Source of the DNA: Flavobacterium sp. CF136
Lineage (GTDB): Bacteria > Bacteroidota > Bacteroidia > Flavobacteriales > Flavobacteriaceae
Length of the DNA: 64,000 nt
NCBI RefSeq assembly: GCF_000282055.1
Contig: NZ_AKJZ01000010.1
Location: 1 to 64,000, forward strand
Reading direction: 5' to 3'
The notes below the pieces were generated by a model that was given only the letters and a program-made list of their open reading frames with translations, had not been told where the DNA came from and did no database searches. Each line of letters starts with the position of its first letter. Within the stretch, counting starts at the first letter, position 1. Position numbers and translations under genes: made by a program. Shown piece after piece: positions 17,098-25,238 of the stretch.

Positions 17098-18006
17098 TTA
17101 AACGTTTTTCAAATTGATGATTTCCTGATCAGTCAAAAAACGCCAATTACCTCTTGGTAAATTCTTTTTGGTTAAACCGGCAAATGAAACACGGTCAATA
17201 CGTAAAACATCATAATCAAAGTTTTCGAAAATTGCACGAACTACTTTTACATTCGATGAACGTAATTTAAGACCAACTTCGCTTTTTGCTTCTTTTTCGA
17301 TATAACTGATTTCTTCAACAAAAACGCGGTGTCCGTCAAGAACCAAACCTTTGCTGATTTTTTCTAAATCTTCAAATTTTAAGTTTTTGTCTAATGAAAC
17401 CTGATAGATTTTAGATGATTTCTGACTCGGTAAAGTAAATTTACGAATCATATCAGTATCATTTGTAAACAACAACAACCCTGTTGTGTTTTTATCCATT
17501 CTGCCGATCGGAGCAATTTTAGCGGTTGTAGAACCACGAACCAATTCTAAAACGTTACGGTATTCCTGACCTTCGTCAAGCGCAGTAGTAAAGTTTTTAG
17601 GTTTGTTCAGCAAGATGTATTCTTTTTTCTCCGGAGTCAAAATAGCACCATCAAAATTGATAACATCTGTAAGTTTTACTAAATAACCCATTTCGGTAAC
17701 CGGTACACCATTTACTTTTACGTTCCCGGACTGAATGTATATATCGGCATCACGACGCGAACAAACACCTGAATTTGAGATAAATTTGTTCAGACGAATT
17801 TCGTCAGCCGCTTTTTGTCTTTTTGGAGCCTGATTCTGTTTTTTAAGTTTTTGTGCCGCTTCTTCTTCAGCTGCCTTAACAGCAGGTTTCACTTTTTTAG
17901 GCCCTTGAGCACGCTTTTGCATGGCAGGTTTTGGCTTGTTAGAGTTTGATCTCGAGCTATTTGGCTTAGAACCACCTCTCTTATTATTGCCTTCCTTGTT
18001 ATTCAT
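17098..18006 (-). CDS. rRNA pseudouridine synthase, RsuA/RluB family
   Basis: This 302-aa enzyme converts a uridine of rRNA to pseudouridine. Residues 1-68 are a low-complexity, Lys/Asn/Ser-rich basic tail likely to bind RNA. An S4 RNA-binding domain follows (about 70-118, LNKFISNSGVCSRRDAD). The catalytic domain contains GRMDKNTTGLLLFTND with the catalytic Asp. The RluB/RluE/RsuA split (23S or 16S target) cannot be settled here. The ATG at 18006 follows a -7-like element (minus-strand TATCTTTG, 18024-18031). Confidence 0.9.
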   Translation of the reverse strand: MNNKEGNNKRGGSKPNSSRSNSNKPKPAMQKRAQGPKKVKPAVKAAEEEAAQKLKKQNQAPKRQKAADEIRLNKFISNSGVCSRRDADIYIQSGNVKVNGVPVTEMGYLVKLTDVINFDGAILTPEKKEYILLNKPKNFTTALDEGQEYRNVLELVRGSTTAKIAPIGRMDKNTTGLLLFTNDTDMIRKFTLPSQKSSKIYQVSLDKNLKFEDLEKISKGLVLDGHRVFVEEISYIEKEAKSEVGLKLRSSNVKVVRAIFENFDYDVLRIDRVSFAGLTKKNLPRGNWRFLTDQEIINLKNV

Positions 18007-18132
18007 AAATTCTGTAATTTGTGCAAAGATAGTTTATTCTTGCTAAATAATCTTAAGTTCAATGTTCTTAGATTAATAGCCTTAATTTTTAGTGTTTTTC
18101 CGGAACATCTCAATTGGCTTTTTTTAAGCAAA

Positions 18133-18340
18133 AATTCCCGCTTTCGGCTTTATCTTGTTCCGTAAACTCCACAAGGATATCGCCTCTATCGGGGTTGGTT
18201 TCAGACAATTGGCTTCTTTTAAATATTTTAAAAACAGATTGTTACATAAAGATTCACAAAATTTAGATGGAGTTACACAAAGTTTTATTAAAAATTATTC
18301 TGTGAACCTTTGCGAAATCTTCGTGAATTTCTGTGTAATA
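18133..18340. repeat. Composite of dispersed intergenic repeats
   Basis: This gene-free segment holds two repeat types. 18133-18200 (ATTCCCGCTTTCGGCTT ... ATATCGCCTCTATCGGGG) belongs with 5112-5227 and 54381-54450. 18240-18340 is an AT-rich stretch with AAAGATTCACAAAATT and, in inverse sense, ATCTTCGTGAATTTCTGTG, related in style to the CACGAATT elements near 24190 and 29430. A short open frame through it (18155-18394) lacks coding character. Confidence 0.55.
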
Positions 18341-18344
18341 ACCA

Positions 18345-19301
18345 TTAAAATCTGGAAAGCAAACTTTTCCCATGCCACAAAACACTCGGGTTAATCAAAA
18401 CAATACAGAATACCCCGGAAACAATCAGGAATTTCAAGACATTGTGAAGTAACAAATACTGCTCTTTTGAATTTGATTTCCAGAGATAAAGAAGAAAAAA
18501 AAGTAATGCTATAAAGCATATGTAAAAATAAATATCCATATAACCAACATCATAAATGCTGATTAGGATATAAACAGGAAATATTGTCAGAAACGTTAAT
18601 ATTGTAATGATCTGCTTAGAGACCGTTTCGTTATAAAGAATCGGAATGGTTTGGTAATTGTTGGCTAAATCTCCTTTTAAATTTTCTAAATCTTTTATCA
18701 TTTCACGAATCAGCAACAATAAAAAAAGGAACATTGCATGTGATGAAATTACAACAAACTGGCTTCTGTGATTCTCTATTTCTTCAAATGATATTTTGTT
18801 GTAAAAATATAATAAAATGGCAAAAAAGGGTAAAACTGCCAGAAAAGCAGCAGTTAGATTACCAACAACCACATATTTCTTTATTTTATGAGAGTAAAAC
18901 CAAATAAGGAAAATATAAGCTGAAAAAAACAAAAATGCACGCCAGGATACAATAAAAGCCATTAAAACGGCCATAAAATTCAAAGTAAAATAAACCGACA
19001 GTTTTGTTTTCTGACTAACCAATCTGTCCAACATTGATTTATTTGGTCTGTTGATTAAATCTTTCTTACTGTCATAAAAATTATTAATTATATAACCCGA
19101 AGCAATAGTAATTGCAGAAGAAAAAACAATCAAAAATAAGTTGAAATCAAGTAAAATATCCAGAGCTCTTTTTTCAGGGGCTAATATAAAAATGGCTGAT
19201 AAATATTGTGCCAAAACAATAATAGGAATATTGTAACCTCTTACCACAGAGAACAAACTAACAATTTTCATTACCAAAAGCTTGTGCTGTCTGCTCAACA
19301 T
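18345..19301 (-). CDS. UbiA-family prenyltransferase
   Basis: This 318-aa integral membrane protein has about nine helices and the two Asp-rich UbiA motifs: NNFYDSKKD at 73-81 and a second one, KDLENLKGD, near 210. These bind Mg-diphosphate of a prenyl donor. Bacteroidota homologues are usually annotated as geranylgeranylglycerol-phosphate geranylgeranyltransferase-like. Quinone or lipid prenylation is equally possible from the sequence. It lies 84 bases downstream of mevalonate kinase on the same strand, which ties it to isoprenoid use. An internal Met at 19271 is an alternative start. Confidence 0.85.
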   Translation of the reverse strand: MLSRQHKLLVMKIVSLFSVVRGYNIPIIVLAQYLSAIFILAPEKRALDILLDFNLFLIVFSSAITIASGYIINNFYDSKKDLINRPNKSMLDRLVSQKTKLSVYFTLNFMAVLMAFIVSWRAFLFFSAYIFLIWFYSHKIKKYVVVGNLTAAFLAVLPFFAILLYFYNKISFEEIENHRSQFVVISSHAMFLFLLLLIREMIKDLENLKGDLANNYQTIPILYNETVSKQIITILTFLTIFPVYILISIYDVGYMDIYFYICFIALLFFLLYLWKSNSKEQYLLLHNVLKFLIVSGVFCIVLINPSVLWHGKSLLSRF

Positions 19302-19385
19302 TGTAGAAGTTTAAGTTTAGGGAAAAAGATTTTTAAACCGAAATTACCCGGAAAATAAAAGTTTTTTGTTTTAAGATTTTTTCAA

Positions 19386-20324
19386 TTAAAATTGATAGAC
19401 GACTTCTAATTTATAATCTTTTAAAGATATTCTGGCACGTTCTAAATCTTCGGTAAAGCCTAGAATATAGCCGCCACCGCCAGAGCCACAAAGTTTTAAA
19501 TAGTAATCATTTGTATCAATTCCGTGTTGCCAGATTCCATGAAATTGTTCAGGAATCATAGGTTTGAAATTATTTAAAACGACTTTTGACAACTTTTTAG
19601 TATTGGTAAACAACGATTTCATGTCGCCATGCAAAAAGTTTTCTACACAGGCATCCGTATATTTTACAAATTGGTTTTTAAGCATCGCACGGAAACCCTT
19701 GTCTTTCAGGTTTTCCATAAAAATATTCACCATTGGAGCCGTTTCGCCAACAATTCCGGAATCTAGTAAAAATACAGCACCTTTTCCGTCAAAACTTTGA
19801 GTCGGAATTCCGGTTGCTTCGATGTTATCTTTAGAATTGATTAAAATCGGAATACTCAAATAACTGTTTAAAGGATCTAAGCCTGAGCTTTTTCCATGAA
19901 AAAAGCTTTCCATTTGAGAGAAAATATTTTTAAGTTGTAACAGTTTTTCACGAGTTAAATTCTCTAAAACCGTAATTTTATGAGTAGCATATTTATCATA
20001 AATAGCAGCAACTAGAGCACCGCTGCTTCCAACTCCGTACCCTTGTGGAATACTGGAATCGAAATACATTCCAGTTTCAACATCGTTTTTTAAAGTTGCC
20101 AAATCAAAAGCAACCAAATCAGGCTGTTCGGTTTGTAATGTTTCAAGGTAAATTGCAAATCGTTTTAAACTTGCATTTGAGGCAATAGCTTCTGCAGAAG
20201 GGTTTTCATCTTTCTTTAGCGCGCCATTGTAAAAATTATAAGGAATAGAAAGTCCTTTTGAATCACGGATAATTCCGTATTCTCCAAAGAGTAATATTTT
20301 TGAATAAAATAATGGTCCTTTCAT
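19386..20324 (-). CDS. Mevalonate kinase (GHMP family)
   Basis: This 312-aa protein phosphorylates mevalonate with ATP in the mevalonate pathway. GHMP motif 1 is at the N-terminus (SKILLFGEYG), motif 2 is PQGYGVGSSGA (93-103), and motif 3 is KLCGSGGGGYILGF near the C-terminus. It starts five bases after a 49-aa ORF and is followed by a UbiA prenyltransferase. Diphosphomevalonate decarboxylase is the first gene of the run. Given that context, mevalonate kinase is more likely than other GHMP kinases. Confidence 0.88.
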   Translation of the reverse strand: MKGPLFYSKILLFGEYGIIRDSKGLSIPYNFYNGALKKDENPSAEAIASNASLKRFAIYLETLQTEQPDLVAFDLATLKNDVETGMYFDSSIPQGYGVGSSGALVAAIYDKYATHKITVLENLTREKLLQLKNIFSQMESFFHGKSSGLDPLNSYLSIPILINSKDNIEATGIPTQSFDGKGAVFLLDSGIVGETAPMVNIFMENLKDKGFRAMLKNQFVKYTDACVENFLHGDMKSLFTNTKKLSKVVLNNFKPMIPEQFHGIWQHGIDTNDYYLKLCGSGGGGYILGFTEDLERARISLKDYKLEVVYQF

Positions 20325-20329
20325 ATAAT

Positions 20330-20479
20330 TTATTTAATGTCTTTCTTAATTTTATTTGATGAAGAAGATTTTCTTTTTTCTTCTTTTGTTAGAATATCTC
20401 TAATTTTTCTTAAAATTATAGGATTGTTAGTTTCTATAATCATTTTAATCAACTCGAGTTTTTCTAATTGAATGCCCAT
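20330..20479 (-). CDS. Small 49-aa antitoxin-like protein in mevalonate operon
   Basis: This short ORF starts MGIQLEKLELIKMII and ends in a Lys/Ser-rich tail (KSSSSNKIKK). The stop lies five bases before the mevalonate kinase ATG and the start 31 bases after the decarboxylase stop, so it sits in the operon. The N-terminal pattern (IQLEKLELIK..IETNNP.ILRKI) resembles the short helical antitoxins that precede RelE-type toxins in Bacteroidota. No toxin gene is next to it. It may be an orphan antitoxin-like regulator or a spacer peptide. The function is inferred only from that resemblance. Confidence 0.7.
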   Translation of the reverse strand: MGIQLEKLELIKMIIETNNPIILRKIRDILTKEEKRKSSSSNKIKKDIK

Positions 20480-20510
20480 AATCTGAATTTTTAACTAAAG
20501 ATACAAAAAA

Positions 20511-21614
20511 TTATAGCTTAATTGCACCCTCTCCAATTTCGTCACAAATGTACTGACCATTTTGACAATAGCCAACTAATTCGTTCTTAATAAATTGTAA
20601 TACTTTATCAGTTGCATTTTTCGGATATAAAACATGAACATTTGCTCCCGCATCAAGCGTAAAACAAACCGGAATTTTAGTTTCATTTCTAAATTTCCAA
20701 ATGGTATTTATAATCTGTAATGTATTTGGTTTCATTAAAATAAAATAAGGCATCGAAGTCATCATCATTGCGTGCAAAGTCAAAGCTTCACTTTCGACTA
20801 CCTTGATGAATTCATCTAAATTTCCACTTTCAAAAATGTTAATTAATTGATCCAGATTTTCATGTGCCTGTGCAAAACGTCTTTCGGCATACGGATGGTT
20901 GTGCATCAAATCGTGGCCAACAGTGCTTGAAACTTGTTTTTCGCCTTTGTCTACCAACAAAATAGTATCCTGATAATTCTTGAAATTTTCATGAATCGTA
21001 TATGGAAATTCAACACCAAATAAATCCGTACTTCCTTGAATATTCGCCTGATTTCCCCAAACCACTACATTTCCTCTTACACTTCGGCACGCACTTCCGG
21101 AACCTAAACGGGCTAAAAAAGATGCTTTTTGGTAAAAATAATCGTCTGTCATTTCAGGGTTTAATGCTTTTTCCAAACTCATAAAATTCATAGCCAGGGC
21201 CGCCATTCCCGAAGCCGACGAAGCAATTCCTGAACTATGCGGAAATGTATTTTGCGTATCAATCGTAAAATGATAATCTTTCAAAAAAGGCAAATACACT
21301 TCAATTCTTTCTAAAAACTTCTTGATTTTTGGCTTGAAATCTTCTTTTGGTTCGCCTTCAAAAAGTAAATCAAATGAAAAGGAATCATTTGTTACATTGA
21401 GCGAAGTCGAAATGTCTTTTTTTTCAAAACCTAATTTAGTAATCGTTTTGCAATTACTAAGCGTAAAACTTACCGATGGATTAGCCGGAATTTGATTGTC
21501 TTTTTTCCCCCAATATTTTACTAATGCAATATTGCTGGGAGCGCTCCACTCAAAATTTCCGTTTTCGATAGTCGAAGAATATGTTTTAGGAATAAAATCA
21601 GCTGCTGTAAACAT
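20511..21614 (-). CDS. mvaD: Diphosphomevalonate decarboxylase
   Basis: This 367-aa GHMP-fold enzyme converts mevalonate 5-diphosphate to isopentenyl diphosphate with ATP. Typical segments are SAPSNIALVKYWGK near the N-terminus, the ATP loop PHSSGIASSASGMAALA, and GSGSACRSV with the substrate-binding Ser and Arg. FTLDAGANVHVLYP near the C-terminus carries the catalytic Asp. It is the first gene of the run with the 49-aa ORF, mevalonate kinase and UbiA. A -7-like element (minus-strand TATCTTTG, 21632-21639) lies 18 bases before the ATG. Confidence 0.95.
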   Translation of the reverse strand: MFTAADFIPKTYSSTIENGNFEWSAPSNIALVKYWGKKDNQIPANPSVSFTLSNCKTITKLGFEKKDISTSLNVTNDSFSFDLLFEGEPKEDFKPKIKKFLERIEVYLPFLKDYHFTIDTQNTFPHSSGIASSASGMAALAMNFMSLEKALNPEMTDDYFYQKASFLARLGSGSACRSVRGNVVVWGNQANIQGSTDLFGVEFPYTIHENFKNYQDTILLVDKGEKQVSSTVGHDLMHNHPYAERRFAQAHENLDQLINIFESGNLDEFIKVVESEALTLHAMMMTSMPYFILMKPNTLQIINTIWKFRNETKIPVCFTLDAGANVHVLYPKNATDKVLQFIKNELVGYCQNGQYICDEIGEGAIKL

Positions 21615-21768
21615 GAAATATAAAATTTTGGCAAAGATAGTTTTTAAAATATTTCACCATATAAGTTATATAAGAAAATGTAAGTGAGACTAAAACTAAA
21701 ATGAACTTACATGACTTATATGGTTTAAGCTTGCTTTTTGACTATTTTTGGATAAAAATTCAAATAAA

Positions 21769-22245
21769 ATGAACAAAATAACCCGAATTGCAATTGCTGT
21801 AATCGTTTGTTTAACAGTAGGATATTCTTCTTCAACCGTTACTAAATCAGGTGTAGAAACCTGGTATCCCACTATCATAAAACCAGTTTTTAATCCGCCA
21901 AATTGGGTTTTTATGCCTGTATGGACATTACTTTTTGTTTTAATGGGAATTGCTGCAGGATTGATTTGGGATAAAATAAAGGAACAAAATGCAGAAGTTA
22001 AAAAAGCTTTGGGTTTCTTTTTGATTCAATTGGCTTTGAATGCAATCTGGTCCTATTTATTCTTCGGATTAAAAAATCCAATGCTGGCTTTAATCGAAAT
22101 TGCGCTTTTATGGCTAATGATTTATGAGACGTATTTAAAATTTATCAAAATTAATAAAACAGCAGGTTATTTATTGATTCCCTATATGGCCTGGGTAGGT
22201 TTTGCTGCAATTTTGAATGCGAGTATCTGGTGGCTGAATAGGTAA
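21769..22245 (+). CDS. tspO: TspO/MBR-family tryptophan-rich membrane protein
   Basis: This is a five-helix membrane protein of the translocator/peripheral benzodiazepine receptor family, which binds porphyrins and modulates stress responses. Family hallmarks are WYPTIIKPVFNPPNWVFMPVW in the first loop and helix 2, ALNAIWSYLFFG, and AWVGFAAILNASIWWLN at the end. The frame opens at 21748, but a -7-like TATTTTTG lies at 21743-21750, so the Met at 21769 (MNKITRI, 158 aa) is the better start. Confidence 0.9.
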   Translation: MNKITRIAIAVIVCLTVGYSSSTVTKSGVETWYPTIIKPVFNPPNWVFMPVWTLLFVLMGIAAGLIWDKIKEQNAEVKKALGFFLIQLALNAIWSYLFFGLKNPMLALIEIALLWLMIYETYLKFIKINKTAGYLLIPYMAWVGFAAILNASIWWLNR

Positions 22246-22251
22246 AACATT

Positions 22252-22308
22252 TTCAGTTTTCAGTCACAGTTTCAATTTATACAACACAGACTCCAACTGA
22301 AAACTGAG
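22252..22308. repeat. Inverted repeat between convergent genes
   Basis: TTCAGTTTTCAGT (22252-22264) and ACTGAAAACTGAG (22296-22308) pair over 11-12 bases, with a 31-base interior. It lies between the convergent tspO and phosphatase genes and could act as a terminator, though it has no T run. Confidence 0.6.
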
Positions 22309-22317
22309 ACTAAATGC

Positions 22318-22965
22318 TTAGAATATTTGAATCAATTCCAAAGGATTATTGATTACCAATTTAGCACCGCTGGCTATTAATTCTTCTTCCGTGCGATAAC
22401 CCCATGTAACGCCAACGGCAAACATATTAGCATTAGTGGCGGTTTGCATATCAATATCAGAATCTCCTACGAAAAGTATCTCTTCTGTTTTTAAATTCCA
22501 GTTTTCACCTATGGTTACTGCTTCAAATGGATTGGGCTTTTTAAGTGATTCAATACTCAAACCTATAGCAGAATCGAAATAATCAGGAAATATTTCTGCT
22601 GTTATTTTTTTAGTAAGTTCATCAGCCTTATTTGAAAAAACTGCTAGTTTGATATTTCGTGAGACCAAATTATCCAATAATTCGATAATACCTTCGTACG
22701 GTTTTGTTTTTAGCGTGCAAATTTCACGATATTCCGTAACCATACTTTCGAAGCAGGTTTCAATTTGACCCTCAGAATTGTTTGATGCCGGCAAGGCCTT
22801 GCTTACCAAATTTCGCAAACCGCTTCCAATAAAATATTGATAATCATTATAGGTATGAGTAGGGTAATTTAGACCTGTAAGTACAGAATTCATTGCATCT
22901 GAAATGTCTTCTAATGAGTTTACTAATGTTCCGTCTAAATCAAAAATAATTCCTTTGTATTTCAT
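22318..22965 (-). CDS. gph: Phosphoglycolate phosphatase-like HAD hydrolase
   Basis: This 215-aa HAD enzyme has nucleophile motif FDLDGTLVNS, motif II in VFSNKA, the Lys motif in LKKPNPF and the acidic motif VGDSDIDMQTA. The cap and overall pattern match phosphoglycolate phosphatases, which clear 2-phosphoglycolate formed by DNA repair. Closely related HAD phosphatases cannot be excluded. The start lies five bases after the YhiN-type flavoprotein gene, so the two are co-transcribed. Confidence 0.85.
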   Translation of the reverse strand: MKYKGIIFDLDGTLVNSLEDISDAMNSVLTGLNYPTHTYNDYQYFIGSGLRNLVSKALPASNNSEGQIETCFESMVTEYREICTLKTKPYEGIIELLDNLVSRNIKLAVFSNKADELTKKITAEIFPDYFDSAIGLSIESLKKPNPFEAVTIGENWNLKTEEILFVGDSDIDMQTATNANMFAVGVTWGYRTEEELIASGAKLVINNPLELIQIF

Positions 22966-22970
22966 TCTAA

Positions 22971-24194
22971 TTAAATATTGTTTGCTAAAATAAACCCGCT
23001 TGTCCAGGCATTCTGAAAATTGAAACCTCCGGTAATGGCATCAATGTTTACGATTTCGCCCGCAAAATAAAGATTTTGATGCAATTTGCTTTCCATGGTT
23101 TTAAAATTGATTTCTTTTAAATCGATTCCGCCGGCTGTAACAAATTCTTCCTTAAAAGTACTTTTTCCGTTTACCTGAAATGTTGCTTTTGTGAGTTGAG
23201 AAGCTAAATTCTGTAATTGGATTTTAGATAAATCGGCCCATTTTGTTTCAATTTCAATTCCGGAAGCCAAAACCAAACTTTCCCATAAACGATTAGGGAA
23301 GTCGAAAGGTGATTTTTTAGAAACGGCTTTTTTTGCGTGTTCCTGTTTTAAGTCTTTCAGGATTTTTTCGGCATCTTCGGTATCAACATCATTTAACCAA
23401 TTTACAAAAATGGTAAACTGGTAGTTTTTGTCGAATAAAATTCGTGCTCCCCAAGCCGAAAGTTTCAGAATTGCCGGACCGCTCATTCCCCAATGTGTGA
23501 TTAACAATGGTCCCGTAGATTCTAATTTTGTATCTTTTACGTTTACGGTCACTTGTGCAGCAACGCCGGGTAATTCTTTAATGCGGGGATCTTTGATATT
23601 AAAAGTAAATAGAGAAGGAACAGGACTTACAATTGCGTGACCATATGTTTGGAGCATTTCCCAAATTTTCGGATTACTTCCGGTTGCCATTACTAATTTT
23701 TCTGCAGTATATTTTTCGTCCTGAGTTTCAATTTTCCAGTGATTTTCAGCTTTGAAGATCGATTGTACGCTTTGTCCTGTCAGTATTTTTATGCCTAGTT
23801 TTTCGGTTGCTTTTAAAAAACAATCGATAATGGTTTGTGATGAATTTGAAACGGGGAACATTCGTCCGTCATCTTCGATTTTTAATTCGACACCATGTTT
23901 TTCGAACCATTCAATCGTGTCTCCGGAACAGAACTGATGGAAAGGACCGCGAAGTTCTTTTTCGCCTCGTGGGTAAAACTTAACCAATTCATTCGGTTCA
24001 AAACAAGCGTGCGTAACATTGCATCTTCCACCGCCGGAAACACGGACTTTAGAAAGCACTTCTTTTCCTCTTTCTAAAATGGCAATTTTCAGTTTCGGAT
24101 TTCTCTCTGCAATATTAATAGCCGTAAAAAAACCTGCAGCACCTCCGCCAACAATAATTATGTCGAAATTTTTGATCATATTATTTTTTGCCAC
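22971..24194 (-). CDS. BaiN/YhiN (HI0933) family FAD-dependent oxidoreductase
   Basis: This 407-aa flavoprotein has an N-terminal dinucleotide loop IIVGGGAAGFF, the HI0933-family segment KVRVSGGGRCNVTH, PRGEKELRGPF, and the C-terminal FAGEIVNIDAITGGFNFQNAW signature. Its physiological substrate is not established for most members. It heads a two-gene unit with the phosphatase at 22318. The start may be Met1 or the Met at residue 6; both leave the flavin loop intact. Confidence 0.92.
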   Translation of the reverse strand: MAKNNMIKNFDIIIVGGGAAGFFTAINIAERNPKLKIAILERGKEVLSKVRVSGGGRCNVTHACFEPNELVKFYPRGEKELRGPFHQFCSGDTIEWFEKHGVELKIEDDGRMFPVSNSSQTIIDCFLKATEKLGIKILTGQSVQSIFKAENHWKIETQDEKYTAEKLVMATGSNPKIWEMLQTYGHAIVSPVPSLFTFNIKDPRIKELPGVAAQVTVNVKDTKLESTGPLLITHWGMSGPAILKLSAWGARILFDKNYQFTIFVNWLNDVDTEDAEKILKDLKQEHAKKAVSKKSPFDFPNRLWESLVLASGIEIETKWADLSKIQLQNLASQLTKATFQVNGKSTFKEEFVTAGGIDLKEINFKTMESKLHQNLYFAGEIVNIDAITGGFNFQNAWTSGFILANNI

Positions 24195-24279
24195 GAATTA
24201 CACTAATTTAACGAATTAAGGTTTAATTTTTTGCTTTGAACAATTAAAAAATTCGTGATTAATTTATGTAATTCGTGGC
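24190..24279. repeat. Palindromic element with CACGAATT ends
   Basis: GCCACGAATTACA (24190-24202) and TGTAATTCGTGGC (24267-24279) are perfect 13-base inverted ends enclosing an AT-rich interior with a further ACGAATTAA/TTCGTGATTAATT pair. It overlaps the first codons of the flavoprotein gene if the 24194 start is used, which slightly favours the internal Met as start. Confidence 0.75.
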
Positions 24280-24297
24280 TGTTTTTTTAAATATTAA

Positions 24298-24996
24298 TTA
24301 GAGATTCACACTAATTCTATCCGGAAAATCAGTTATGATTCCGTCTACATTGTAGCTTTTTATTTTTTGAATATCTTCTGCTTTATTTACTGTCCAAGGC
24401 AAAACAAGGAATCCTCGTTCCTGCATTCTTCCGGTATTTTCCAGATTCAGTAATTGATAATCCGGATGAATCGCTTTTGCTTTTATTTTTTCGGCGAAAG
24501 CCAAAGATGCATCTAAATCTTCTTCCGTTAAAACCCCAATCGGAATATTTGAATTTAGATTATGAACTTCCTGTAAAGAGTTCCAGTCAAAACTCGAAAC
24601 AATAAAATGCTTGTAATTCCAGTTTTTTTCAGAAATATATTCTTCAATTAAGGCGACAACTTTATTAGGAGTTTTAGAGTCTTTTAATTCTATATTAATC
24701 AGGCATTTTTTATCAACCAAATCAAAAACCTCATTTAATGTGGGGATCTCATATTGTCCATTAATCAAAAACGATTTTAATTCAGGCAAAGATAAGGTAT
24801 TTATAAACCCTTTTCCGTTGGTCATTTCGTCGATGGTTTCGTTGTGCATTACGATTAAATGTGCGTCTGCACTCAGGTGAACATCGAGTTCAATTCCGTC
24901 AGCATTTAAATCTAATGCTTTTTGGAAAGCTTTTAAAGTATTTTCGGGTTCGTATCCTTTCGCACCGCGATGTGCTATTTTTAGCAGTTTGTTCAT
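24298..24996 (-). CDS. Glycerophosphodiester phosphodiesterase
   Basis: This GDPD-family TIM barrel cleaves glycerophosphodiesters to glycerol-3-phosphate and an alcohol. Catalytic signatures are IAHRGAKGYEPENTL (His-Arg and Glu), the metal-binding ELDVHLS, and VMHNETIDEMTNG with the second His. The reading frame extends to 25059, but the extra 21 residues are unlike the family. The Met at 24996 (MNKLLKIAHRG, 232 aa) is preferred. With no signal peptide it acts in the cytoplasm. Confidence 0.9.
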   Translation of the reverse strand: MNKLLKIAHRGAKGYEPENTLKAFQKALDLNADGIELDVHLSADAHLIVMHNETIDEMTNGKGFINTLSLPELKSFLINGQYEIPTLNEVFDLVDKKCLINIELKDSKTPNKVVALIEEYISEKNWNYKHFIVSSFDWNSLQEVHNLNSNIPIGVLTEEDLDASLAFAEKIKAKAIHPDYQLLNLENTGRMQERGFLVLPWTVNKAEDIQKIKSYNVDGIITDFPDRISVNL

Positions 24997-25082
24997 TTTA
25001 TGAAGTTTCAAAGAGGTAAAGGTACAAAGGCGCAAAGAAAGAAAATAATTGTTTCTCAACTTTATAGCCTAAAAAAAAATAA

Positions 25083-25143
25083 CCACAGATTAAAGGATTA
25101 AAAAGATTTTTGAAAATCTGTATTAATATCTTTTAATCTGCGG
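25083..25143. repeat. CAGATTAAA palindromic element
   Basis: CCACAGATTAAA and TTTAATCTGCGG are inverted ends with one mismatch. Interior AAAAGATTTTTGAAAATCT also pairs. It is similar in wording to the element at 19-105. Confidence 0.65.
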
Positions 25144-25154
25144 CGAATATTGTT

Positions 25155-25223
25155 GCGGAGACGCACTGCTGTGCGTCTCTACGTGTATGCGTTATATTGT
25201 AGAGGCGCACAGCAGTGCGTCTA
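25155..25223. repeat. Paired GACGCAC palindromes
   Basis: Two palindromes, 25158-25179 and 25199-25221, each built on GACGCAC..GTGCGTC, are inverted copies of one another. A third copy is at 5793-5815. They lie just downstream of the GH13 gene and could form its terminator. Confidence 0.7.
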
Positions 25224-25238
25224 ACATTGCAATTTGTT

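Noticed and set aside
18155..18394. 79-aa plus-strand open frame
   Set aside because: It lies in dispersed repeats and runs into the UbiA gene; no family-like content.
25155..25223. Possible CRISPR-like repeat pair
   Set aside because: There are only two copies, inverted rather than direct, with one short spacer; no cas genes in the window.
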